From Halichondria panicea (taxonomy: Eukaryota > Porifera > Demospongiae > Suberitida > Halichondriidae): 64,000 bases of DNA. This document shows positions 13,615 to 24,694 of this stretch, in pieces; the stretch's first letter is position 1; each line of letters starts with the position of its first letter. The translations under genes and the position numbers were made by a program. Location of the stretch: NCBI RefSeq assembly GCF_963675165.1, contig NC_087379.1, positions 6,658,839 through 6,722,838 on the forward strand, written 5' to 3'. Below the pieces are notes generated by a model. It searched no databases, was not told where the DNA came from, and saw only the letters and a program-made list of their open reading frames with translations.

Positions 13615-14301
13615 ATTTTCTATATACATAGGTTTGATGCCAGGAAGACTTTCAACAAGCGAGGGTAGTCCTTCAAAGCGACCTGAGAAAAGATGAACGT
13701 TATTAATAATAATGACTCTATGTATGAAGGTTATTATACAAATGTCATGGTGGCTATGAGCATGATGACCCACTAGTAATTGAACGGAAAAAACACTCGT
13801 CCATTTTGTCACTAGTCACCCTTCACCCTTCACCACAGCCACAACACCCAGCTGCTGTTTGTGCGATATTTTAAACTTACAATACCAATTTTCGTTCTTC
13901 AGGAGGTACTTGGACGATACCCGAACCCACTAGGTGTTCCCTGGCCCTACAGACTTTCAGCACTTCACTTTGTTACTTTATCCATGTAAAATGAAATATT
14001 AATGTTAAAAAGCACTCGCAGGTTGATAAAGTCACATTACTGTATACTATATACTACTTAATTTTATACTATAGACTAGACTACTTACCTTCTTCAACAA
14101 CAACATCAGTTTGCCAAATCTTCATGTTTTTCCATGGCCAATGAACCTCTGGCAGCAAGAAAATTAAACGCTTAGCACTGTCAATTCTATCAACAAAGAT
14201 CTGCTTGGTATCTTCAGTCTCGAACCAAAGCTCCTGTGGAACCCCAGTAGGCTTCTTCTGAGGTTGAGAACACTTCTTGAAAATAAACTTTGACAGCCAT
14301 T
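13615..14301 (-). CDS. Possible two-exon fragment of an unknown gene
   Basis: Minus strand. A frame from about 14301 to 14089 reads LSKFIFKKCSQPQKKPTG..., with ELWFETEDTKQIFVDRIDSA, and ends at a GTAAGT donor. The next acceptor, at 13682 (TTCTCAG), restores the frame to RFEGLPSLVESLPGIKPMYI and meets a GTAAGT donor at 13615. Composition and splice signals look coding, but the first and last exons were not found, an in-frame stop lies just upstream of 14301, and no domain is recognised. It could be a decayed gene or part of a repeat. Confidence 0.3.
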
Positions 14302-14827
14302 TTTTAGTTTATGTCATGTCTACTATCTCGTGAGAGCGCGGAAGAAGGCGTATCAAAAGAAGACTGTAAGAATGTAAAGAATGTGCATTATACTGTCAAG
14401 GGCGTCTTTTTGCAAGACTCAAGTAAATTCATTTTTTCATTTTTGCCATTTTCCCGTTGCATCCGATCGGAGCTGTCCTGGGCACGCCTTTTTATAGTCA
14501 GCATGCTCGTTTGACCCCTCCTTACTTAGTCGGGCGCCGCACCCCTCTACCTTTGCCCGGAAGGAGGGCGGTGGCGCTCGACTACTCCTTACTGACATTC
14601 ATGCTTGATCAATATGCAATAACTTTCACAGCTAGCTCAGTGTGGGCCAGTAAGTGCATGGCATTGTGCTAATATGATATGGTTGATATACTAGTACTAT
14701 ATATTAAAAAAAATGACTGTCAGAGTATGGTAGCTGTAGTATGGTTGAGCTGTAAGGTTTTAACGCACACATTTAGTAGCCGCGGCTCCTGATCAAGCAT
14801 ATACGGTAATATACAGCCCAACTGTAG
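14302..14827. other. No supported gene
   Basis: Mixed sequence including a GC-rich patch at about 14525-14585. Short open frames here have no family resemblance. It separates two minus-strand genes. Confidence 0.4.
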
Positions 14828-16125
14828 CTATGTAGTTGTACACATGTTATTGTAATACTTGAGTTCTCTGTGTGTCCCCGAGGTGAGGAACACCTTCAAG
14901 ACTGGGTATGGAATCAGTTCATCATTCATCCCCTCTCTCCAACCACCACACTGTGGAGTCACCACTTCTCCATTCAGTAATATTCGAATCTCATACAATT
15001 CTTCATCTTTCTTTTTCCAAAGTTCAAACACAACTCTAGTTGCATAAGGTATCCATTCACTCACACGCACACCCAGGTTCGTTAACATCTTAGTGATTGC
15101 ATCATCGTGTGTCAGCGATACCATGAACTTGTAAGAACCAGCCAATGAAATGCTTCTCTGATAACTCTCAATTACTTGTTGCATTGGAGACAATATGGAA
15201 TGAGTCAAAAACGGCATTGTTGCGATGATAGATGTCTTCAGAGGGTAGCCATTGCTCCAAGCCCAGTCAGCAAATTTGAATAGCTCCAAAGCTTGCGGGT
15301 ACGAAACACACGGACCGTTGTCTTTCACACAAGGTAGAGGGTCTAAAGGTCGGTGGCAGCCTCTGATAGAAAGTTGCTCAAACACTTTGGCTACTGACAG
15401 GCTTTGGCATTTGCTCACTAGTCCAAACATGCCACAGAGATTGGTAATTAAGTGTCTTCTTTTGTCTTCACTCGTTAGGTAACCAGTTTGTCTACGATCT
15501 TCATTCCATAGTTGAGAGTAGCCATGGCAATGTTTATAAACAGTCTCAATGCCAACTGGAGGGGCTTCAAGCAGTGTACCCTGTGAGATGTGCACGTTTG
15601 TAGCTCGTCGAAGCTCGGTTGAATCTGGTAGAAATCCCAACATAAAGCAGACAGACTGAGAATTGTCCTGAGCACCTGAGTGGATTGTACGTACACACCA
15701 TTCCTTAGAGATGGAACATTCTCAATAATGGGAGCCAAAAAATTGTCATATTTGTCTCGCATCAGTTTGCCCAAGTATACATGTTGCTTGTAGCCTAGTA
15801 ACGTCAGTTTACCGATTCCCTTGATGTCCCCACACTCGTGTCTTTGGGTTCCGGGATGGAACTGAATTTGAGGCTCAATTCCACGTGATGAAGGAGTCAG
15901 AAAATGTGGAGTAAAATCTTTGAGTCCGTTCCAATTAATTGATTCCTGGACCAGGCCACATTCATAGTACACTCTGGGACCAAGCCGTAGGTTGGAGACG
16001 GGGGTACGATCTCCATGTCTTGCTACAATGTGCACATGTACCAGCTCATAGTCATCATTAGTTAGCCTGCCTTCATTCGAAGAGATTTGTTCGCTTCCAT
16101 CAAATAATGAGCTGTGGCAGTAGCG
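14828..16125 (-). CDS. Histidine acid phosphatase, PXYLP1-like (frameshifted in this sequence)
   Basis: Histidine phosphatase (branch 2) related to 2-phosphoxylose phosphatase 1, which in animals removes phosphate from the xylose of the glycosaminoglycan linker in the Golgi (family knowledge). Visible marks are the nucleophile motif RHGDRTP near 16015, the region ECGDIKGIGKLTLLGYKQH, the arginine-containing STQVLRT and the proton-donor HD in SLTHDD near 15105. Read from a likely acceptor at 16125 (RYCHSS...) it gives about 430 residues in one long exon, close to the family length of about 480 once a 5' exon with the membrane anchor is added. That exon was not identified. Near 15640 the frame changes by one base between LSLSAL and LGFLPDS, with no intron signals and family similarity on both sides, so this is a real frameshift or a sequence error. 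The gene is divergent to the sorting nexin. Confidence 0.78.
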
Positions 16126-16728
16126 CTTGAGACGATTAGTATAAGCTTAACAATCACCACTGCATGGAGAGGAGGGTTCAGAGTTGTAATAATGGAAACA
16201 GTAGCACATAGTCATGTGACACAATTCATGTGTATGATACTGAAATGCATTTAATATCAGTCCTTGAGGTCATTGTTATGAGGGGGCTTGTAAGCTAAGC
16301 TCTCGTACAATGTAGGCAGGTAGAGGATCACATACTTCTGACTCACATTGTCTCTTGGCAATGCTTGAACACTTGCTAGGAGGCCGGCTGCGCGCTGGAG
16401 AATCTCCTCTTTTTTATTTGCTTCTTTATTGGCTCAGTAATTTTGTGATTCGGTAAAGAGTGTCAATTCTAATTGCTTTATAGTTCAATGACACAACAAT
16501 TAGTTTGTTTCACTGATGATCCTTACCTTATGAATGTGGGTGTGTCTGCATCAAAGGTCATAGAAAAATACGGTAGCTTGTAATTGTTACTGCACTGTAC
16601 TGTACAGAACTAGTACTGAGCTTGAATCAAGAATCAAGGAATACAGGTCAAGCAAGGATAGGTAAGAGATTCACATAATTATAGTATCACTTGTAACTGG
16701 TGTCCCCCCACACTCTACAGGACAGGTC
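16126..16728. promoter_or_regulatory. Divergent intergenic region and spliced 5'UTR of the sorting nexin
   Basis: About 600 bp between the phosphatase and the plus-strand nexin, which diverge. A GGATAG/gtaaga donor at 16661-16662 and a CTCTACAG acceptor ending at 16721 suggest a 5'UTR intron just before the nexin start codon. The phosphatase's missing 5' exon may also lie here; one candidate is the short MTFDADTPTFI frame near 16561 on the minus strand, ending in gtaagg. Confidence 0.4.
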
Positions 16729-17513
16729 ATGAAGTTGAGTGATGTCCTGCACGACTGGAGGACACACCTTCTCCTGGGACTCTTATCCACAACCGTCATA
16801 TATTTTGTATTCCCTCTTCTACTCTACATTTTCTTCCTCCTATTGACGATCCTCCTCTCCGTAGCTCTGGCATTATTTCATCACCCAGGACCGTACGAGA
16901 GACGATGCAAATCCACAGTCCCCCACCCCCCTACACCAGCACCTCAAGTCCCCCTGTCGAAGATCAAACCATACCCCCCTCAAGGGGTCAAGCCGACCCT
17001 GATATCCATTAACGTGGACGCGTACCTACAGCAAGTTATAGACCTAACGCTACAACATCATGTGATACCAACTTACAAAACCGTTGGACTCGATCAGAAG
17101 GCTTTCTTTCTCAGCGTGATGCCGGAGATATGGAAGACCCTGGGGGCGTTACTGAAGAGGGTGGGGCAAATGGACACGATGAAGTTGGTCACCCACGATG
17201 TTGCACAGACACTGTGCTCTCACTTCGAACAGTTTAGAGGGATCCATTACCAGGACACTCAGGTGAGCGAGTGAGAATGGTGCTCTGTGGTGTCATTTAG
17301 GTAGTAAAGATAGCATTGTTAGTAGCATCAAAGTAGCGTCAAAGTATACCTAATAGACATTACTGATTACGTGTACTGTACAGTGTGTGTATAGTAATGG
17401 AAAAATGGTAAATTCCCTTTTGAAGTAGAAATGAACAATGGATTTATAGTGTCCTTTGACAGCATTACATGTACATTACCATTCATGATTATGATGACCA
17501 CATACCCCTCCAC

Positions 17514-17548
<35 letters not shown>

Positions 17549-19974
17549 CCTCCACCCACACACACACACACCTGCAGGACTCCACCAAGTTCCCCAACCT
17601 CTCTCTATTCCCATACCTCGATTCACCCGAACACGAACTGAACTATCTTCGTCAAGTATCGGAGGTCCTACTCTGCACATGCTTGTCACGTGACCTCCTT
17701 GAATGCACCCTCGTACGTGTACTCATCCGTGAATACCTGGCCTGTCAAATTCTGTTACCAACCATTGAAATGCTCTGCGATCCCGACTACATTAATCAGA
17801 AGTTGTTAGCTGATCTAGTGAAAAAAGAAGAAGCTACTAAATCTGCTCGCAAGAGACCCGCATACGCTGATTTCGAGGACTTTATGAAGCATGTCTCAAA
17901 AAGCGAGGATGTAAACGAACTGCAACAAATTCGCGAGTCAATTATTACCGATATCATTCAAGCTAAGGCCGTCCACAAGATGATGTCATCACGACTGACT
18001 GGACTACACGGACGACAATTTCCGATTCCAATTCCAGCGGATAAAGTGAAATCACTCATGGAACGAGACCTGGACGTGTACCTGAACCAACTGAGCACTG
18101 CTAAAGGACTCTCTGAAAGACAACTGAGAAAACTGGGCGTGGAGGACTACACTGCCGCTGTTACCACGGATATGTTTCCAGAGGATTTGTCGGCAGGACC
18201 ACTCGGTATACCGTTTGAGACGATTATGAAGAACGAGGTAGCACGAATGTATCTGTTTCAGTTCATGGAAATTTGTGGTTTTGGAAGTCTCCTGACGTTC
18301 TGGGTATCGGTCGGCGAACTATCCACAGTGCCCTCAAGTTTATTACGCAAGAGCTTGACATCTTTGTACAATGAGCATCTCTCGCCAAGCTCCTTCGGTA
18401 GCGTCCATCTTGAAGTCAGCGTGTTGAGCTCCATCAAAGACACACTCGACAACGACAGCCAGGCTTGCTTGAAAATTCTCAACAAAGTACGATCGGATAT
18501 CTACGAGGAAATCTACGAGTTGTTCTACCAAAACTTCATCTATAGCTGCCAGTACAAGGAGCTAATGCAACAGCCGAGTGGCGATGGACTATTCCCCTCA
18601 GTAGCTGGATTTGCCGAGGCCTCTTTGAACGAAATGGCCGATGACAGTCAGCACAAACAGAAATTGTACTCACTCAAATACATGCTGGAGAAGAAAGACA
18701 ATGAGTTGTCTCTAATGCCGGAGGTTCGATCCAGTCGTTCCCTCACTCAACGAAAGAAAGCCCTTCAAAAAGATCGTTCTCAACTTTCAGAGGAGATAAA
18801 GAAATTGGAGCACTACATAGACCACACGGAGGAATGGTTTGGTACGATTGGACAATGGAGTATCCAAGTGCATTCCGTTGACGTATCCAAGGCCGATAAA
18901 TACGATCAAGATCCGCTGTTTGTGATGGTTATTCATCGCCCTGAGTTGGCACGTAAGAACAAAGCTCGCTCCATCTCCACAAGCAGTCTCTCCTCCCTAG
19001 AGGAGTCCAGTCTCACACCTCACCTATCCCTTACAAAGACAAAAGATGGTGTGGCTAGTATGGTCGATTCAGAAGAAGGTGCCGGGACGGCCTCGGAGAT
19101 ATCTGAGAGTAGCGACGGAGCACAGGCCGGCTGGGTGATCGGTCGACGTTTGTCAGAATTCGAGGAGCTCCACGAGAAAGTATCCCAAGTCTGCCCGAAT
19201 TTGAAGTTCCCCCCACTCCCGAAGAGGTTGTTTCCGTTTATTCGCGTCGATGCACAGTCTAGTTACTGGACCAAGTACTGTCAGGCTCTGCAAGGCTACC
19301 TCAATATGGTCATGCAGGATGATCGACTTCAAGAGAGCGAAGAGGTGTTTATTTTTCTCAGTCCCGTCTCTGACAATCTCAGAAAATCGAGTATGATTCG
19401 TCGCGAGAAACGTTCCCTTGCCAACCGTTTATCGTCCTTCCCAGTACCATCGTTTCCAGGCAATAAAGAGCAAGAAGAAGACCCTATCACAGAGCAAATG
19501 TTCATTGTAGTGAGTGAAGTGTTTGAACTGGACCAATGGAGTCGCGTCCTTCGCAAGCAGCTAGTGGAACTGGTACAGCTGACATATGGCAAAAGCATCG
19601 ATCGACAGCTGCAAGAGTTTATGAGTTGGGTGGTTTCTGAGTCCATGCTTGTGTACTATCTGGAGGTGTTCAGGGACTCCATGTGGCCAGAGGGGAAACC
19701 CGGTCCCCCCTCCCCTACCAGATCTGATTCTGATAAGGCATATACGAGAGACGAAGCCAAGAAACGATTTCTAAAAAGCTCTCCACAAGCTTTGCAGACA
19801 ATTTTGGGACAAAGAAACTGCCAGATTGGATTTGGGAAGATTTTCGAGTCATTACAAGATCCCCGTGGTAACAAACAGTTGTTCTATTCTATGCTGGAGA
19901 TATTTATGTATGCTCTTATACCTGAACTTCAGACTGTTGAGATAGATGAGAATGGACCAGATTGGAAGTCCTAA
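16729..19974 (+). CDS. SNX25: Sorting nexin of the SNX25 type
   Basis: Two coding exons, 16729-17262 and 17578-19974, phase 0, 976 residues. Order: N-terminal hydrophobic hairpin (about 14-52), PXA domain (about 85-280, with ACQILLPTIEMLCDPDYINQ), RGS domain (about 385-500, NEVARMYLFQFMEICGFGSL), coiled-coil-like stretch (about 535-590), PX domain (about 596-774, containing GRRLSEFEELHEKV and FPPLPKRLFPFIR) and Nexin_C (about 819-952, WVVSESMLVYYLEVFRDSMW). This is the full layout of SNX13/14/19/25. The DPDYINQ and VYYLEVFRDSMWP stretches match SNX25 best. Known relatives sit on ER or endosomal membranes and act in endolysosomal sorting and TGF-beta receptor turnover. The start follows a spliced 5'UTR acceptor. 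The intron carries a (CA)n run immediately before the CCTGCAG acceptor. Its 3' end converges on the Eph-like array 240 bp away. Confidence 0.93.
17516..17572. repeat. (CA)n microsatellite in the nexin intron
   Basis: Interrupted CA runs between 17516 and 17572, ending next to the acceptor CCTGCAG/GACTCC. They create a spurious open frame of His-Thr repeats joined to the true second exon. Confidence 0.88.
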
Positions 19975-20214
19975 TGTATTCCCTATTGTAAACTATTTAG
20001 AATAGCGAGCTTTTAACTGTGTACATCGGTTTGTTGTTGTTAAATTGTTGTTCCATATGCAAGATTGTTTACACTATCTATAGTAATCACAATTGTTGTG
20101 TACATATTCAAAAAAGAAGCAATGAAAAAATAACATGCCAAGTACAAAACCATATACATAAGATGAGTGCATGAGAAGTCATTGACGTTGTACGAAAGTA
20201 AGTTTGTTAATCAG

Positions 20215-23188
20215 TTAGTACTTGTGCTGTTTCTTGGTGTTGAGGGAATAGTAACCAGACTTGATCCGACATGTGATGAATAGCCAGCTCAGGACAATCA
20301 CTAGTAGAGCCACAATTATTGCTGTGATCAGGAACGTTACTATAATCCCCACGGCAACGTAGGTACCATCCACATAGCCACTGGCTGTGGCACTTTGGGT
20401 ACTGCATAATGGAGGACCTGTGTATGTAGGAGAAATAAGGAGTAAATTATCATTAAGTGGTAAGTGACTTTAAAAGCTTCATCTGTCTTAGCTTGTTTAT
20501 TGCACATTGTAAATCTAACCAGTAGAATTCGATGACGGTGGGGTGATAGGTGGTGGACAGGTAGTAGGGGGCAGTGTAGGGGGCAGTGTAGGGCATGTAG
20601 GGCACGATACTTCAGTAGGTGGTGGGCAGGTTGGGGGAGGCGTTGTAGGAGGGCACGAGACTTCAGTAGGTGGTGGGCAGGTTGGGGGTGACGGTTCTGT
20701 CGTAGGGCACATGGGTGGAGTCATTATAGGGGGGCATGTAGGGCATGTGATCTCAGGAGGACAGGTAGTGGGGGCCATTGTAGGGGGGCATGTGATCTCA
20801 GGAGGACAGGTAGTGGGAGCCATTGTAGGGGGGCACGTGATCTCAGGAGGACAGGTAGTGGGGGCCATTGTAAGGGAGCATGTAGGGCATGTGATCTCAG
20901 GAGGACAGGTAGTGGGAGCCATTGTAGGGGGGCATGTGATCTCAGGAGGACAGGTAGTGGGGGCCATTGTAGGGGGGCACGTGATCTCAGGAGGACAGGT
21001 AGTGGGGGTCATTGTAGGGGGGGTCATTGTAGGGGGGCATGAGCTCCCTGGAATTGGAAAATACAGAATGCAGTGTGTGCATTCATTGCTGTCAATCAGA
21101 CTCACCTGTGTACTGTATCAGACTACTGTACAGTCCAGGGCCAATAGATGTCCTTGCTCGTACCTGAAGAATTTTAGATCTTACATATACGTATAATGGA
21201 TTGTAATGCTTACTGAAACTCGAATGTTACTGCCAAGATTTCTGATATTATCGTCAGTAACAACGTGATAGCTCTCAGATGGCAACTTGTTGACAGTGCG
21301 AGTTAAGGATCCAGAAAACCTTAACTGGTAGACAGTAATAACTCCATTAGGCTCAGCTGGGGGTCCCCACACAACAACTCCTGAGAATACCTGGACATCT
21401 CGTGGGACACTCGGAACTGCAAAGTCAGTCAGTTATTGTAAGTAAGCATACAATATAGTGTTTTGAGAAGAATCAAAAGATAAAGGTTTCCAAACTAATT
21501 CTCTTACCCCCCTCCCCTGTTCTGGTTGGAAGGTCTACTCTCCTTAGAGCTTCGTTCTCAGTATCTTGGTCGCTGACTCCATTGTGAGTGGTCACTCGTA
21601 TGGTGTAGGGTGTGTTGGGACGCAGGTTAGGGACTGTGTAGGAGACTGTGAGTACAGAATTGACATAGTTTCCATTGCTGAGTATGAACGACCCAGTGTT
21701 AGGATCACTGTACTCAATGGAGTAGTAGAAGTCATCTCTTCCGGTGACCTCAGGTCTGGTCCATAAGAGGCTAACACTAGTGGAAGTGATGGTGGTTGTA
21801 AGGAGGTTTCTTACTGGGCCAGGGGGAGCTGTATTGACAAGTGATGACATAATTATAATTATAATTATAGGTATTCCGAATTTGTATAGGTTCAACTTAC
21901 GTGTACAAGTCACTCCAGGTCCTTCATTAGTTTGCTCATCTCTGTAGAATCCATCCAGACAGCTGCAAATTGGAGCACCCTCCACATCCATTGCTGTGTT
22001 TATTGGACAATCTAGACAAGTGCCTTGGTCATCAGTTAGAGAGCGATAGGTTCCAGAAGGGCATTCTATTGTGGAAAATTGCATGCATGAAACAATACTC
22101 AATAGAATACCTTCACATCGATGTGTTCCATCTGCATTCACGATCAGTTTGTACCCAGCATCACAGTCACACCTTACGTTGCGCTCACATCTTTCATCAC
22201 CAGTAGTTCCATCAATGGCACTGAGAGCTCTGAAGGTGAGAGAGGTGGTGGGGTGAGAGTTGGGAGCACAGCAAGCCATGCCCTCGTTTGGTAGAGAGCC
22301 GCTGGGGGCACGAACAAGCTCAGGATAGTTGACCAGTCCATCTTGTCGTTCCTTACAAGGTGTGTAGTAGAAGAAGATTCGGTTAATTTGGCCACAATTT
22401 CCAGAGTCTCTGATGCCAAAATGGAATCCATTGGTTCTCGAGGAGAAGGGAGAAGTAATGGTAAGAGTTCTAGTGTCTGAAACAGTCCCACCACTCCCTG
22501 TCTGATCCAATCGAGATGTTGTCATATCTCCAAACAACGGAGTAGAGAGGTAATTGCTTCTGTCTGTTCGGTCACTCTCTGAGGCAATGCTGTTTGTGTC
22601 ATATCTGTATAGATCAGCAAAGTTATTCACACAGGCATCATTACACTGAGTGAATCTGAAGGAGACATCGAGATAGATCTCTGTTGGTAGACCCCCACCA
22701 AGGGTAGTACTTCCTGGGGGGTATTTGATGTGAGGGGAGAACACCCAGTTGTCTTGAGCTCCTAGTGTATAGGCACACACTCTCAAACCACGCTGACAGA
22801 TACCACCTCGATCCTCCCACTGATCAGCCACTGTCTGCAATGAAGGAAAGGATACTTAATTACATAAATATCGTCAAATTTGTCTCACCGGCACAGCTTC
22901 ATCATTGTCAAACTCTCTGCTGAGGAACACTGGCCCCACCAAGCTCTCGTAGTCATAAGAGTCAAACATCAGCTCCCACTCCGGGGGAAGAACGTGATCA
23001 GGTGAAAATCGGAAACTGGTGTGACATTGGTCAGTCGACGAGGTGATTAGTCGATCCTTTGGTGCACAGTTGTCAACACCCTGGCTGTTAATGCAGTAAC
23101 CATGGATAACTGGTGGTTGACATGTTGGAACCAGTGCAGACACTTGCACCACCAGAGCAGCAGCAACAGCAAGAATCCACAAATTCAT
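20215..23188 (-). CDS. Kinase-less Eph-like single-pass membrane protein
   Basis: Eight exons: 23188-22889, 22834-22111, 22065-21901, 21828-21508, 21416-21214, 21163-21106, 21047-20520, 20417-20215. They join in frame to about 833 residues. Order: signal peptide (1-19); ephrin-receptor ligand-binding domain (about 35-330; EWELMFDSYDYES, QDNWVFSPHI, FHFGIRDSGNCGQINRIFFY, CDCDAGYKL); GCC2/TNFR-like Cys module (CPSGTYRS...CSCLDGFYRDE); FN3 (TGRDDFYYSIEYSD); FN3 (PPAEPNGVI...VRARTS); about 176 residues of Thr/Pro/Cys repeats; transmembrane helix (about 787-813); tail CRIKSGYYSLNTKKQHKY. The ectodomain order equals that of vertebrate Eph receptors, but kinase and SAM domains are absent, and this is a true end (TAA after the tail). 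The tail holds a YYSL tyrosine-sorting-type motif. It may act as a ligand-binding adhesion protein or decoy; this is inferred. No damage was seen in any exon. Confidence 0.87.
20520..21047 (-). repeat. Thr/Pro/Cys (CPPT) repeat exon of the 23188-20215 gene
   Basis: Phase 1-1 exon of 528 bp coding for tandem units such as TMAPTTCPPEITCP and PPPTEVSCP. The DNA units are about 48-60 bp and nearly identical. It forms a stalk between the second FN3 and the membrane. The long open frame on the opposite strand (GGHVISGGQVVGA...) is its shadow. Confidence 0.85.
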
Positions 23189-24694
23189 CAGTTACTATTA
23201 CTGTATAGTATTACTGTAATAGAATCAGCTGATAATACTATAGTTCTATGCAAATCTTGTTTATTATACCAACAGTAACTTCATGCATGCACCAAGTCCA
23301 GTTGTTGTGGTTTAATTGAGGTGATTGGCTTCTTATATTACCTCAAGTTTCCTGTGTGGGTGTAGTAGCACACACTGTCAAATATGGCAGCAGATGAAAC
23401 CAGTTAACTTGCTGTCAGTTGGAACACAACACTTTGTTGATTCAATTGGCACTAATTTACAATTCCCTAATCCCGTCATTTAAGAACGGAGACATAGTTA
23501 CCACGAAGGGTAGATTTAATATAGCTCACCCATAAAAGTAATAGTTTTGAAGGAATAGTCTCTGGTAAGAATAGATTCTGCACAGTATTTCCTACAAAGT
23601 ATTTCCTTTTCCTCTTCATAGAAATGTCTAGTGCCAGAGGAGAAGTATGTTCTCATTCACACAATACACGTCCTATATAAGGTGCTAATGATTTGTCAAC
23701 ACTTGTACTATACATATAGGCATACTACTGTTATAACACATAACTAAGTAAACAGTCCTCCCACACAATGTACAACACTAAAAGTAATTTCAAGCTCTCG
23801 TTGATGTGTTGATGTTTGCACAAATAAAGGCCTTGAGCATTTCACAAGCTTCTGCAGTCCTTATATGGAGGTTTCAGAGTGTGCGTATGTGTGTGTGTGC
23901 AGGAGTCAAGAGTCTACCCACCATCCTACTTGAAGCTATACGAATTTCACCTGTATAGTACCTTAATTGGTTAGGTCCTATCAAACCACAACGCTTCACC
24001 ACATGTAAGAGAATGATTGATATGGTTTGACAAGACTTGCAGGTGCCAATAGCAGCACAGGAAATGGAAGTTTATATTGTGAGCTGGGATTCAGTGAAAC
24101 TATAATTATACCGTTAAGAGTTGTGGGGATTTACTAGGTCATTAAGCAAGTGCAGTCTATATAAAACAGGTGCAGTGATGCTAATGATAACTGTTTTCTG
24201 AAACATCAACCAAGAAAACTTTCAATTAAGTCCTAAGGTCACCATGAAGATTTGTATTATTAGGAGATCCGATTGATGATTACACAATGAGTCCATATCC
24301 ATTTGGACCCATGCACTACATTATGTTTACTTGGGTTTGAGTACAATGGGTAATGTAATTACAGTTGCCATAGCGAGCAGCCCAGTACATGCCACTAATG
24401 CAATTTCTCATTATCTACAGGACATTTACTGCATGGTCATGTATTCATAATTTGTCAATACACAGCTGAAGGTAAATGGCTCAATAAAGTAAGGCTTCAT
24501 GGATCATGTGGTATACCAGTAGCAAAACATTGAACAGTACACTAAGAGGTGAGAGTAACTTTGCATATAACTGCAAAACATTAGAAGACGGTACAAATTA
24601 GTGGTCATGGGGTGGTATAGCTATAGACTAGAAAAACACATACAAAATGTACAATCAATATAGTGGGTACGTACCAGCTTTGGCAGGTTCATGA
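23189..24694. other. Intergenic spacer, long type
   Basis: About 1.5 kb between two Eph-like genes with no open frame of interest. Much of it is homologous to 39846-41829: the GGCTTCTTATATTA block, a TGTGTGTATGTGTGTG run, the CTCGTTGATGTGTTGATG block and the ATTGTGAGCTGG(G/A)ATTCAGTG block. It probably holds the promoter of the 23188 gene. Confidence 0.6.

Noticed and set aside
17431-17577. N-terminal extension of the nexin second exon with His-Thr repeats
   Set aside because: It is intron sequence with a CA microsatellite; a good acceptor at 17577 joins in frame to exon 1.
20700-21040. Evenly spaced direct repeats that could suggest a CRISPR array
   Set aside because: The repeats are coding minisatellite units in frame in a eukaryotic exon, with no unique spacers.
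20543-21196. Plus-strand 217-codon Gly/Val-rich frame
   Set aside because: Complement of the CPPT repeat exon of the membrane-anchored Eph-like gene; no start context or domain.
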